NCBI RefSeq assembly: GCF_012911975.1
Contig: NZ_SMDQ01000001.1
Location: 62,001 to 126,000 of the forward strand
DNA length: 64,000 nucleotides
Direction of reading: 5' to 3'
Source: Nodosilinea sp. P-1105
Lineage (GTDB): Bacteria > Cyanobacteriota > Cyanobacteriia > Phormidesmidales > Phormidesmidaceae
The notes beneath the pieces were generated by a model, which was not told the origin of the DNA, did not search any database, and saw only the letters and a program-made list of their open reading frames with translations. How positions within the stretch are numbered: the stretch's first letter is position 1; the number at the start of each line of letters is the position of its first letter. Position numbers and translations under genes: made by a program. This document shows positions 26,954-35,331 of this stretch, piece after piece.

Positions 26954-28255
26954 ATGAGCACCATGGATCACCGTAACGTCAAGACCAGCGATCGCATCGG
27001 CAGTAGACTCTGGCCCCGGGTCCATTCCCAGGCTGCCAGGGGGAGGAACGGTCAGCGGTTCCCGCTGGCCCTGGGCCTGGGCCTGGTCGGTCTGGTGGCG
27101 ACCGGCTGCCAGGGCGCCCCCCCCACGGCCACCCTAGACCCTGCACCGGAGCCGACCGCCGAGGGGTGCGCCGCCCCCTTTGACCCAGGGATCGACTACT
27201 TCCCGGAAAAAGTCGACCTGGACTATGCCACTGGCTTCACGGTGGACTACCACAACCATTACAAGCGGGTCACCATCACAGACCCCTGGCCAGGGGCGAG
27301 CCAGCGCTTTGAGTATCTGCTGGTGCAGTGCGGAGCGCCGGTTCCCGATGGGTATGACCAGGCCCAGGTGGTGACTGTGCCCGTAGAGCGGGTAGTGGCC
27401 CTTTCCACGACCCATCTGCCCCATTTCGAGCAGCTGGATCGGGTGGATGCCCTGGTGGGGGTGGGTCAGTTTGATCAGATCAGCAGCCCCGGGGTGCGGG
27501 CCAAAATCGACCAGGGAGAGCTGACTGAGTTCACCTCGGGAGCTAGCTTAGATGGGGAGCGGTTGCTGGTGGCCGCCCCTGACCTGGTGATGACCTTTAG
27601 TATGGGCAATGACAACGACCCGTACCTGCGGCTGATGCAGGCAGGGGTACCGGTGGCCTTCGTCGCCGAGTATCGGGAGGCGTCCCCCCTGGCCCGGGCC
27701 GAATGGCTAAAGTTTACGGCCCTGCTGGTGAACCAAGAAGCCCAGGCCCAGGCGCAGTTTGCTGCCATTGCCCAGGAGTACCACGCCCTGGTGGACCTGG
27801 CCCAGACGCCGGCGGAGCGACCGACGGTGTTTACCGGCTCTAGCTATGAGGGCACCTGGCATGTGGCCCAGGGGGAAAGCTATGCTGCCCAACTGCTGCG
27901 GGATGCCGGGGCCGACTACCTGTGGGCCGATGTCCCCGGTACCGGCAGTACCCCCCTGGACATTGAGGCGGTGTATGGTCGGGCGGCCACAGCCGACTTT
28001 TGGGTGAACCTCAGCCAGGACTGGCAGACCCAAGCCGATGCGATCGCCGCTGACCCCCGCTATGGCCAGTTCCAAGCCCTGCAACGGAACCGGGCCTACA
28101 ACAACAATGCCCGGGTCAACCCCAGTGGCGGCAACGACTTTTGGGAAAGTGGCCCCGTCAACCCCCACCGGGTGCTGGCGGATTTGATTGCTATTTTCCA
28201 CCCTGCACTGCTACCAGACCACGAGTTGATCTACTACCAACCCCTACTACCATGA
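26954..28255 (+). CDS. btuF: ABC transporter substrate-binding lipoprotein, B12-type (BtuF-like)
   Basis: A 433-residue lipoprotein. The lipobox VATGC lies near residue 52 after a hydrophobic stretch (FPLALGLGLVGL), with a longer-than-usual N-terminus. The type-III periplasmic-binding fold is visible: VERVVALSTTHLPHFEQL, AAPDLVMTFSMG, and the SYEGTWHVAQG loop. Such proteins bind corrinoids or siderophores in the periplasm and feed the BtuCD permease. It is 43 bp after the receptor gene, and its stop overlaps the next gene in an ATGA. Confidence 0.85.
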   Translation: MSTMDHRNVKTSDRIGSRLWPRVHSQAARGRNGQRFPLALGLGLVGLVATGCQGAPPTATLDPAPEPTAEGCAAPFDPGIDYFPEKVDLDYATGFTVDYHNHYKRVTITDPWPGASQRFEYLLVQCGAPVPDGYDQAQVVTVPVERVVALSTTHLPHFEQLDRVDALVGVGQFDQISSPGVRAKIDQGELTEFTSGASLDGERLLVAAPDLVMTFSMGNDNDPYLRLMQAGVPVAFVAEYREASPLARAEWLKFTALLVNQEAQAQAQFAAIAQEYHALVDLAQTPAERPTVFTGSSYEGTWHVAQGESYAAQLLRDAGADYLWADVPGTGSTPLDIEAVYGRAATADFWVNLSQDWQTQADAIAADPRYGQFQALQRNRAYNNNARVNPSGGNDFWESGPVNPHRVLADLIAIFHPALLPDHELIYYQPLLP

Positions 28256-29037
28256 CCCTCACCCTGGCCCAGATCACCGACACCCACCTGCTGTCCGACC
28301 CCGACGCCCGACTGCGGGGCTGCCCCACCTGGCAGACCCTGCAGACGGTGCTACGGCAGGTCGCCCCCTACCAACCGGACGGCTTACTGCTGACCGGCGA
28401 TCTGGCCGAGCGGGGCGATGCCATCGCCTATGAACGGTTGCGCGAGGCGATCGCTCCGTTTAACCGCCCGGCCTACTGGCTGCCTGGCAACCACGACAAT
28501 GTGGCCACCGCTGCACAGGTGTTCCAGGCAGACTGGTTGCAGGGACCAGCCGCCCATGGGCTGCAATCCATCGATTTAGGAGCCTGGCGATTGGTGCTAC
28601 TGAACTCAGTCAAATCCCCCGCCCGGTACGGCGAAGGGGAACTGTCCCCCACGCTGCTAACCGCCCTGGCCGATACCCTGGCCAGCCACCCGGCCCAACC
28701 CACCGCCATCGCTCTGCACCACCACCCGGTCCCCACCGGCATCGACTGGCTCGACCAGATTCAGGTGCAAAACGCCAATGACCTCTGGGCCATCCTCGAC
28801 CCCCATCCCCAGGTGCAGTTGGTCGTCTGCGGCCACATTCACCTGGACCTGCACCACCGCCACCAGCGCCCCGCCGCCGCTCCGATCGCCGTCTACGGCA
28901 CCCCCTCCACCGGCCTGCAGCTGAAACACCCCCACCCCACCCCCGACCACCACCAACCCGGCTTCCGCCTGCTCAGCCTCAACGACGATGGCAGTCATCA
29001 CACCAGGATGGTGAGGGTTGGGGAAAGGGAGGAGTGA
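28252..29037 (+). CDS. Calcineurin-like metallophosphoesterase (CpdA family)
   Basis: A 261-residue phosphoesterase from the ATG at 28252, sharing ATGA with the binding-protein gene. Metal-binding motifs in order: QITDTHLL, GDLAERGDA, PGNHDN, LHHHPVP and CGHIHLD. The family splits cyclic nucleotides or other phosphodiesters. Its place inside a B12-uptake cluster is notable: a phosphatase acting on a corrinoid intermediate would be one guess, cAMP turnover another. Neither is shown by sequence. No signal peptide is seen. Confidence 0.85.
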   Translation: MTLTLAQITDTHLLSDPDARLRGCPTWQTLQTVLRQVAPYQPDGLLLTGDLAERGDAIAYERLREAIAPFNRPAYWLPGNHDNVATAAQVFQADWLQGPAAHGLQSIDLGAWRLVLLNSVKSPARYGEGELSPTLLTALADTLASHPAQPTAIALHHHPVPTGIDWLDQIQVQNANDLWAILDPHPQVQLVVCGHIHLDLHHRHQRPAAAPIAVYGTPSTGLQLKHPHPTPDHHQPGFRLLSLNDDGSHHTRMVRVGEREE

Positions 29038-29400
29038 AGAAGGAAGAACGAAAAACGAAAAACGAAGAAGGAAGAACGTAGGGCGTAGTTTGTGCGCAGT
29101 AGAAGGAAGAACGTAGGGCGTAGCCCGTGCGCAGCAGAAGTCAGAAGTCAGAAGCCAGAAGCCAAAATCCTCGCAAACCCACCCCTAGCCCCTCCCAAGA
29201 GGGGAACCGGACTGCGGCAAGCCGCTCCGCGTCTACCACCCATCCACCCGTTTTCCCATTCCCTCCCCAGGGCGGACACACAGGTCCGCCCCTACCTCCC
29301 CACCCCCCCATCTTCCCCACCCATCCACCCATCCACCCATCCACCCATCCACCCATCCACCCATCCACCCCCTTCGACTTCGCTCAGGACAGGCATCCCC
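29038..29400. repeat. Mixed low-complexity repeats between the phosphoesterase and the permease
   Basis: 29038-29165 carries degenerate GAAGGAAGAACG/GTAGGGCGTAG units, and 29320-29370 carries the CCACCCAT octamer about six times. Several open frames here come from these repeats and are not genes. Confidence 0.8.
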
Positions 29401-29410
29401 CCATCCCACC

Positions 29411-30499
29411 ATGCTCCACAACACCCCCTGGCCCAAATCCCTCACTGCCAAGCGGTTGAACCAGGCCGCCACCGGCTCGGCTCGGCTGATCCGCTGTGGT
29501 GGCCTGGGGCTGCTGACCCTGCTGGTGGGGGTTGGGTTTGTGGCCAGTTTGGCTCTGGGGTCGGTGGCGATTCCCCCTGCGGAGGTGGTGACGGTGTTGT
29601 TGGGGGGCCAGGCGAGTAACCCGGTTTGGGGGGACATTATCTGGCAATTTCGCCTGCCTCGGGCGTTGACGGCGGCGGCGGCGGGGGCGGCCCTAGGAAT
29701 CAGCGGGGTGCAATTGCAGGCCCTGTTCCGTAACCCCCTGGCGGGGCCGTCGGTGCTGGGGATTAACGCTGGAGCCAGTTTGGGGGCGGCCCTGGTGGTG
29801 CTAACGGGTAGCGCGGTGGGCTATGGGTTTAGCGGCTGGTGGTCGCAGCTGAGCCTGGCGGGGGCGGCGAGTTTGGGGGCCGCCCTGGCCATGGGGTTGG
29901 TGATGCTGGTGGCCCAGCGGGTGCGCAGTTCTCTGGCTTTGCTGATTTTTGGGTTGATGTTGGGCTACACCACCACTGCTTTGGTGACGATTTTGCTGCA
30001 CTTCAGTACCATCGAGCAGACTGTTGCCTACATCAGCTGGACCTTTGGCAGCTTTGCCGGGGTGACTTGGCAGCAAATGCCAGTGTTGCTGCCGGTGATT
30101 GGCCTGGGCCTGGGGATGTCGCTACTATTCTGGCGATCGCTGAACCTGCTATTGCTGGGCGATGAGCAGGCCCAAAGTTTGGGGTTATCCATGGGCCTGG
30201 TGCGGTTATATCTAATTTTTAGCGCCTCATTACTGGCGGGGACGGTGACTGCCTTTTGTGGCCCCATTGCCTTTTTAGGCGTAGCTGTCCCCCACCTGGG
30301 CAGGACTCTGTTTCGCACCTTCGACCATCGTTTGCTGCTACCGGCTTCGGCCCTGCTAGGGGCGCTGCTGGCCCTGGTGGCCGATGGGGTGGCCCAACTG
30401 CCGGGCAGTCAGACGGTGTTGCCCTTAAATGCCGTGACGGCCCTGATTGGGGCACCGATTTTGATTTGGCTCATGCTCAAGCAATTTCGCCTGTTTTAA
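29411..30499 (+). CDS. btuC: FecCD-type ABC transporter permease (BtuC-like)
   Basis: A 362-residue membrane protein with about ten hydrophobic segments. It begins with a Ser/Lys-rich N-terminus, then LTLLVGVGFVASLALGS, LRLPRALTAAAAGAALG-type loop (here FRLPRALTAAA), GVQLQALFRNPLAGPSVLGI, and CGPIAFLGVAVPHLGR. These are the FecCD/BtuC signatures. It imports corrinoid or siderophore across the inner membrane with an ATPase subunit that is not encoded in the window. It follows the phosphoesterase after a repeat-rich gap, probably in the same transcription unit. Confidence 0.9.
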   Translation: MLHNTPWPKSLTAKRLNQAATGSARLIRCGGLGLLTLLVGVGFVASLALGSVAIPPAEVVTVLLGGQASNPVWGDIIWQFRLPRALTAAAAGAALGISGVQLQALFRNPLAGPSVLGINAGASLGAALVVLTGSAVGYGFSGWWSQLSLAGAASLGAALAMGLVMLVAQRVRSSLALLIFGLMLGYTTTALVTILLHFSTIEQTVAYISWTFGSFAGVTWQQMPVLLPVIGLGLGMSLLFWRSLNLLLLGDEQAQSLGLSMGLVRLYLIFSASLLAGTVTAFCGPIAFLGVAVPHLGRTLFRTFDHRLLLPASALLGALLALVADGVAQLPGSQTVLPLNAVTALIGAPILIWLMLKQFRLF

Positions 30500-30557
30500 G
30501 ATGGAGAAAAGGTATTTTTACCGTTAATGTGCATGGCACTGGCCAGAGGGAAAGCCG

Positions 30558-30998
30558 ATGCTAGCGACCGATCTGGAGTCTATGGGAAAAGTTGTTACAA
30601 CCCTGAAGGTTGCTAACTTTGTAGATACTGTGTTGGCAGAACGGGGGTTTATTCGCCCGGAGCAGGTGCGCTGCCAGAGCGTAGATGGGGTGGTGGTGGA
30701 TACAGGGGCATCAATGCTCTGTTTGCCTGCCAATGTGATCCAGGCTCTGGGGTTGCGCTATGCCGGAGACGTGGCCACCCGGACGACGACGGGGTCTGGG
30801 GTGGCTCGTCTTTTCCAGGGGGTGCTGCTAGACATTCAGGGGCGTGAAGGTACGTTCGACTGTTTGGAGCTGCCAGAAGGGGTTGACCCGCTGTTGGGTG
30901 TGATTCCCCAAGAGCAACTGGGCTTGGAGCCAGATCTGCAAAATCAGCAACTGCGCCTGCTACCGGCGACGCCTAAAGACTCTTACATTTCGCTATGA
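30558..30998 (+). CDS. Clan-AA aspartic protease-like protein
   Basis: A 146-residue protein with VDGVVVDTGASMLCLPANVI around residue 45. The DTGAS triplet in a retropepsin-like fold marks clan AA aspartic proteases, which act as dimers. A second strand is EGTFDCLELPEGVDPLLG. Cyanobacteria commonly carry such small single-domain proteins, possibly in a Uma2/retropepsin family of unknown function. No signal peptide. It begins 59 bp after btuC; the ATG at 30558 has a GAGGG site upstream. Role unknown. Confidence 0.75.
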   Translation: MLATDLESMGKVVTTLKVANFVDTVLAERGFIRPEQVRCQSVDGVVVDTGASMLCLPANVIQALGLRYAGDVATRTTTGSGVARLFQGVLLDIQGREGTFDCLELPEGVDPLLGVIPQEQLGLEPDLQNQQLRLLPATPKDSYISL

Positions 30999-31223
30999 GT
31001 TGACCCACCCCTACCTCCTTCGACAAGTTACCCCTCCTTTCGACAAGCTCAGGGCGAACGTAAACAGTACGGTTCGGGCTGAGCTTGTCGTTTCGCAAGC
31101 GACATGAAACACAACGTTGCTCCCTTTGGGAGCAAGCCCTAATTTTTAGCCTTGACGCTGCACTAAGCCCGTCCTACGGCCTACTCCCAAAACTGCAAGA
31201 AGGAAGGCCAGAAGCTGTTAAAG

Positions 31224-31447
31224 CCCCTCTCCCAAGCTTGCTACTAAGTACACACATCTTGGCCCTCACCCCCTCAGTCCCCCTCTCCCAAAAATGGGCG
31301 AGGGGGAAGCAAGACAAGCATTTCTGGCTGTTTCCGGCCCCCCTTCCTCCCGTTTTGGGAGGAAGGGGATGGGGGATGGAGGGAAAGCCCTGCCCACAAG
31401 GGTCTCAGGACTTATGTGTACTTAGTAGCCCAAGCTTGGGAGAGGGG
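31224..31447. mobile_element. MITE-like element with inverted ends
   Basis: The left end CCCCTCTCCCAAGCTTGC (31224) and the right end complementing it (CAAGCTTGGGAGAGGGG, to 31447) match over about 33 bp with a small gap. The whole is 224 bp. It holds no gene; a 142-residue frame across it is the repeat read through. A half copy is at 48555-48661. Confidence 0.65.
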
Positions 31448-31502
31448 TTTGGGGTGAGGGCAGAGCCAGGACTGAGGGAAGCCTTACCCGAGCAAGTATA
31501 CT

Positions 31503-33305
31503 TCAGCCACTGAGTAGGGCTTCCACAAACTCGTAGCTGGAAAACGGTCGCAGGTCTTCGATGCCCTCCCCGGCGCCGATGAACCGGATGGGCAGGCCCA
31601 GTTGCTCTACCACGGCCAGGGCCACGCCACCCCGGGCGGTACCGTCGAGCTTGGTGAGCACCACCCCACTCAGGTTAGCGGCTTCGGCAAACACCTCTGC
31701 CTGGCGCAGGCCGTTTTGGCCCAGGGTGGCGTCCAGCACCAGCAAGGCTTCGATGTTGGCATCGGGGGCTTTTTTGTCGATGATGCGGCGAATTTTGGCC
31801 AGCTCATCCATCAGGTTTTTCTTGTTTTGCAGACGACCTGCGGTGTCGACAAGCAGCAGCTCGATATTACGGGACTGGGAGGCGGCGATCGCATCGTAGA
31901 CCACCGCCGCTGGGTCCGTATTTTTGGCGGGGTTGGCAATCACCTCCACGTCGCTGCGGGCCCCCCAGGCTTTCACCTGCTCGACGGCGGCAGCTCGAAA
32001 GGTGTCGGCGGCGGCAATCAGGGTGTTGTAGCCCGACTTTTTGGCAATGTGGGCCAGCTTGCCAATGGTGGTGGTTTTACCGGCTCCGTTGACCCCGGTC
32101 ATCAGCCAGATGTTGAAAGTGTCTTTTTCGGGTACAAAGGTGAGGTTATGGGAACTGCCCAAGGGGGCATCCAGCATCTCTCGCAGAATGGACTTGAGGT
32201 AGGCGATCGCCTGGTCTGGGGGTAGCACTTCTTCTCGCATTTGGGCTTGCAACGCCTCGATCACCTTATCGGTGGCGGCTACCCCCACATCCGCTTGCAG
32301 TAGCAGCGCCTCAATTTCCATCACCGCATCGTCGTTGAGCGGCCCCTGCCCGACGATTGCTTTCAGTTGGTTCACCAGGCCCAGCCGGGTTTTGTTGAGC
32401 CCCTGGCGTAGTTTGTTCAGCCAGGTGATTTCTTCGGCGGAAATGTCGTCGGGGCGGCGACCCTGGGCGGCGAGCACCTCTGCTGACCAGAGAAAGGCTT
32501 CGTCTAGATCAAGATCGGGGAGGACAGGAGCGGGCTGTACAGAAGTATCAGGGACTGTGGCTACGGGCTCCGGCTCTGGCTCGGTAATGGCGGTTTCTTT
32601 TAGTCGCTCTAACCGCTGCTGCCGCTCGGCTTCAGCTTTGGCCCAAAAGGGGGTGGCCGCAGCTTGGGGGGCGGGTTCTGGGGCGGGTTCTGGGGCTGGC
32701 TCTGGCTCTACTGGGGCGTCATCCAGGGCGGTGGAGGGAGTGGCGGCTTGGGGTGCCGCTTGGGGTTCTGCTTCTACTGTGGGCGAGCTGGTCTCTGGTT
32801 CAGGGAGCTCGGGTTCAGGGGGTTCGGGCACCGCCGTCGTTTCTGCAGGGGCTGGGGCCTCCGGAGCGATCGCAGTCTCTGTACCGGCAGCCGTTTCCTC
32901 AGTGGCCTCCGGAGCAGGGGGCGGCTCCAGGTCAGCGACTGGTGCGGTTCCGGGGGCGTCTGGGGATGCTGTGAGCTCTGGTTGGGGTTCTGGTTCTATA
33001 ACTTCTGGTTCTGCAGCCTCTGGTTCTATAGCCTCTGGTTCTGTAGCCTCTGGTTCTGTAGCCTCTGGTTCTGTAGCCTCTGGTTCGGCCTCCGCTGGGG
33101 CAGCCTGTTGCTTTTGAATATTCTGGTAAGCCGCCTTGGCCCACTGCAGATAGTCCTCTGGGGATAGGGCCGTAGGGGCATCCTCCGCTTTAGGGGCGGC
33201 TTCTGACGGGGTGGGAGCCTCTGGTTTGGCGGTCTCAGGCTTAGTCGCCTCTGATGGTGAGGCGTCAGACTTGTCGAAACTACGGCGAAACCAGTTGAAT
33301 GCCAT
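31503..33305 (-). CDS. ftsY: Signal recognition particle receptor FtsY with an acidic repeat extension
   Basis: A 600-residue FtsY. The C-terminal NG GTPase domain (about the last 300 residues) shows GVNGAGKTTTIGKLAH, ADTFRAAA, DTAGRLQNKKNLM, and TKLDGTARGG. The N-terminal 260 residues are an acidic Pro/Glu/Ala region with a repeated pentapeptide EPEAT, encoded by a 15-bp repeat. The A domain of FtsY is usually acidic and shorter. The protein docks SRP-ribosome complexes at the thylakoid or plasma membrane. Downstream order nusB-DUF502 is conserved in cyanobacteria. Confidence 0.97.
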   Translation of the reverse strand: MAFNWFRRSFDKSDASPSEATKPETAKPEAPTPSEAAPKAEDAPTALSPEDYLQWAKAAYQNIQKQQAAPAEAEPEATEPEATEPEATEPEAIEPEAAEPEVIEPEPQPELTASPDAPGTAPVADLEPPPAPEATEETAAGTETAIAPEAPAPAETTAVPEPPEPELPEPETSSPTVEAEPQAAPQAATPSTALDDAPVEPEPAPEPAPEPAPQAAATPFWAKAEAERQQRLERLKETAITEPEPEPVATVPDTSVQPAPVLPDLDLDEAFLWSAEVLAAQGRRPDDISAEEITWLNKLRQGLNKTRLGLVNQLKAIVGQGPLNDDAVMEIEALLLQADVGVAATDKVIEALQAQMREEVLPPDQAIAYLKSILREMLDAPLGSSHNLTFVPEKDTFNIWLMTGVNGAGKTTTIGKLAHIAKKSGYNTLIAAADTFRAAAVEQVKAWGARSDVEVIANPAKNTDPAAVVYDAIAASQSRNIELLLVDTAGRLQNKKNLMDELAKIRRIIDKKAPDANIEALLVLDATLGQNGLRQAEVFAEAANLSGVVLTKLDGTARGGVALAVVEQLGLPIRFIGAGEGIEDLRPFSSYEFVEALLSG

Positions 33306-33441
33306 GCCAGCGTTACCTTAGGGACGTTTTACAGTTTGTTATGATGCCACTCTACTATCCGGATAGCGGGTTTAACCAAATCCAGCGCCAGACCTGGAAT
33401 GCTGCTGGTGGGCAAACGCCAGATCGCGAGCTGGACCGGGT

Positions 33442-34095
33442 CTAGTTGATCGGCGCATCGGGTACTTTAGCCGCAGACGGGGCGGCCACCTCACCGCTGA
33501 CTACCCGTCGTAACACCCCATTAATGAACCGATAGCCGTCTTCGCCACTGTAGCGTTTTGCCAGTTCTACGGCTTCGTTGATCGCGACCCGGTCGGGGGT
33601 GCCCAAGTATTCAATTTCGACCACGGCCAAGCGCAAAATGTCGCGATCGATGCGGGGGAGGCGTTTGAGTTGCCAGGCTACCATGGCGGTGTTCAGCCGT
33701 TCGTCGACGTCCGCCTGGTATTTAGCGGCATTGCTGAGCAACTCTTGGGCAAAGGCGCGCACCTCTTTTTGGTTGGTTAGCTGAATGAACTCAGGTAGCT
33801 CTAGGGCGGTGGCCAAACGGTTAATGGCGGCCTGGGTGAGGGTGATGGCCTGTTCTACCATGGAGCGACCGCTGTCTAAATCATTCGCCTTAATATCGCT
33901 ATCGACGAGCTGACTACTCCCCCGCTTGAGTTCGTCGGCAGCGGTTTCCAGGGTATCTTTAGCCTCTACGGTGAGGGTGTTGACAGCCGCTTGCAGCAGC
34001 GCCTGAAAATCTTGGTGGGCGAGTTGGCCGGGTTTGTCAGAAAGCTGACTCATGCCCAGTAGGGCTAACTCGCGGGCAATACTGCGAGCCTGCAT
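33442..34095 (-). CDS. nusB: Transcription antitermination factor NusB
   Basis: A 217-residue NusB from the ATG at 34095. It begins MQARSIARELALLGMSQLS and carries a cyanobacterial insertion of about 75 helical residues; the conserved core is RLPRIDRDILRLAVVEI, then GTPDRVAINEAVELAKRYS and RFINGVLRRV. With NusE (S10) it binds boxA during rRNA transcription. The gene is directly upstream of ftsY on the same strand, an arrangement common in the phylum. Confidence 0.95.
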   Translation of the reverse strand: MQARSIARELALLGMSQLSDKPGQLAHQDFQALLQAAVNTLTVEAKDTLETAADELKRGSSQLVDSDIKANDLDSGRSMVEQAITLTQAAINRLATALELPEFIQLTNQKEVRAFAQELLSNAAKYQADVDERLNTAMVAWQLKRLPRIDRDILRLAVVEIEYLGTPDRVAINEAVELAKRYSGEDGYRFINGVLRRVVSGEVAAPSAAKVPDAPIN

Positions 34096-34188
34096 AATCG
34101 GTATCTCCCAGAGGCGATGCAACGATCAAGCTAGGGCCAGGAATTTCTGGCCTAACCTGACTCTATGGACAATGAAACGACCCCCATC

Positions 34189-35058
34189 TTAGCAATCTTC
34201 GTCCAGGGGTAGGACCGAAAGTTGCTGGTCTTGGGTAAGATCCATGGGCTCTACAGGGGCCAGGTTCTGGCTCCCCTTGCTTAGGGATATAGGATTGTTG
34301 GGGGGACCACTATCAACAGTAGACTCTCCCAGGGCGGCATCAATTCGCTCTGGGGGGACCGCTGCCGCCAGGTTAGGTCCGACAATTCCCCCAGAGAGAA
34401 GTACTTTAAAAGCCTCCTCGATGGAGATGGCCAGGTTGACCACATCACTTTCGGGCACCACGGCATACCAACCACTGGTGGGGTTTGGGGTGGTGGGGAC
34501 AAACACACTCAGCATTTTGGGCAGGCCAGGATTAGTGGCGGTCATGGCGCCGGTAACAAAGGCGATCGCCCATATGCCTCGCCGGGGATACTCCACCAAT
34601 ACCACCCGCCGAAAGCGGGTTTTAGAGTCCTGAAAGACAGTTTGCAGCAGCTGTTGCAGGGTTTTGTACACCGAACCAGCCAGGGGGATGGACTGGACTG
34701 TGCGTTCTCCCAGGTCTAGCAGCCACCGCCCAGCAATGTTACGGGCCATCAGACCGATGATCAAAATGGCCAGCAGGGGTACGGTTAAACCCACCAGCAG
34801 GTTAATGCCATCCACCAGCCATGGGTTGAACCCCTGAAATGGATTGAGCTGCTTGGGAAAGCGCGTCAGTAGTCGGATCACCCAATTGGCGATGGTTATG
34901 GTCAGCCAGATAGTTGTGGCCAACGGAATCACCACCAGGAGACCGGCAATCAAGTCGTTTTTGAGGTCTTGCTTGATTTTTTGTAGCACGGGTAAAGAAT
35001 GGGGGTCTTGCCCTGATAACGGTGATTGATTGAGGATAGGAGAACCGTTTAGATCCAT
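34189..35058 (-). CDS. DUF502 family membrane protein
   Basis: A 289-residue protein with two strong membrane segments (LIAGLLVVIPLATTIWLTIT and LVGLTVPLLAILIIGLMA). Conserved DUF502 residues follow: GERTVQSIPLAGSVYKTLQQ, then RVVLVEYPRRGIWAIAFVTG and TPNPTSGWY. Function is unknown; the family occurs widely in cyanobacteria and plants. It precedes nusB-ftsY on the same strand with an 85-bp gap. The C-terminal 60 residues are less conserved. Confidence 0.9.
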   Translation of the reverse strand: MDLNGSPILNQSPLSGQDPHSLPVLQKIKQDLKNDLIAGLLVVIPLATTIWLTITIANWVIRLLTRFPKQLNPFQGFNPWLVDGINLLVGLTVPLLAILIIGLMARNIAGRWLLDLGERTVQSIPLAGSVYKTLQQLLQTVFQDSKTRFRRVVLVEYPRRGIWAIAFVTGAMTATNPGLPKMLSVFVPTTPNPTSGWYAVVPESDVVNLAISIEEAFKVLLSGGIVGPNLAAAVPPERIDAALGESTVDSGPPNNPISLSKGSQNLAPVEPMDLTQDQQLSVLPLDEDC

Positions 35059-35331
35059 AGGTCCACAACAGCGATAGGTGGTGAAGAGGGCAAAAGCCCA
35101 CTCTTAGGTCAGTGCGCCGATGCAAATTGACTTAGAACAACCCAGATGCCCACAGGGCAACATTCAATGAATCACAATGCAATAACTATAGTGTAAACAT
35201 TTGTATCTAAAACGGTCACTAAACCGGCCAACTTAGCCAGGGTGATCTTTCCCTATGGTAGATCAAACCGGTATACCACCTAACCATTCACTCCCATGGC
35301 AACTTGACCGGGGTTGTGACGGGGTCGCCCA

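Noticed and set aside
31009-31220. Open frame between the protease-like gene and the MITE
   Set aside because: It runs through dispersed repeats; no protein pattern is visible.
32272-33117. 281-residue plus-strand open frame opposite ftsY
   Set aside because: It is the complement of the acidic repeat region of FtsY and is made of Ser/Gly runs; it is a shadow of the real gene.
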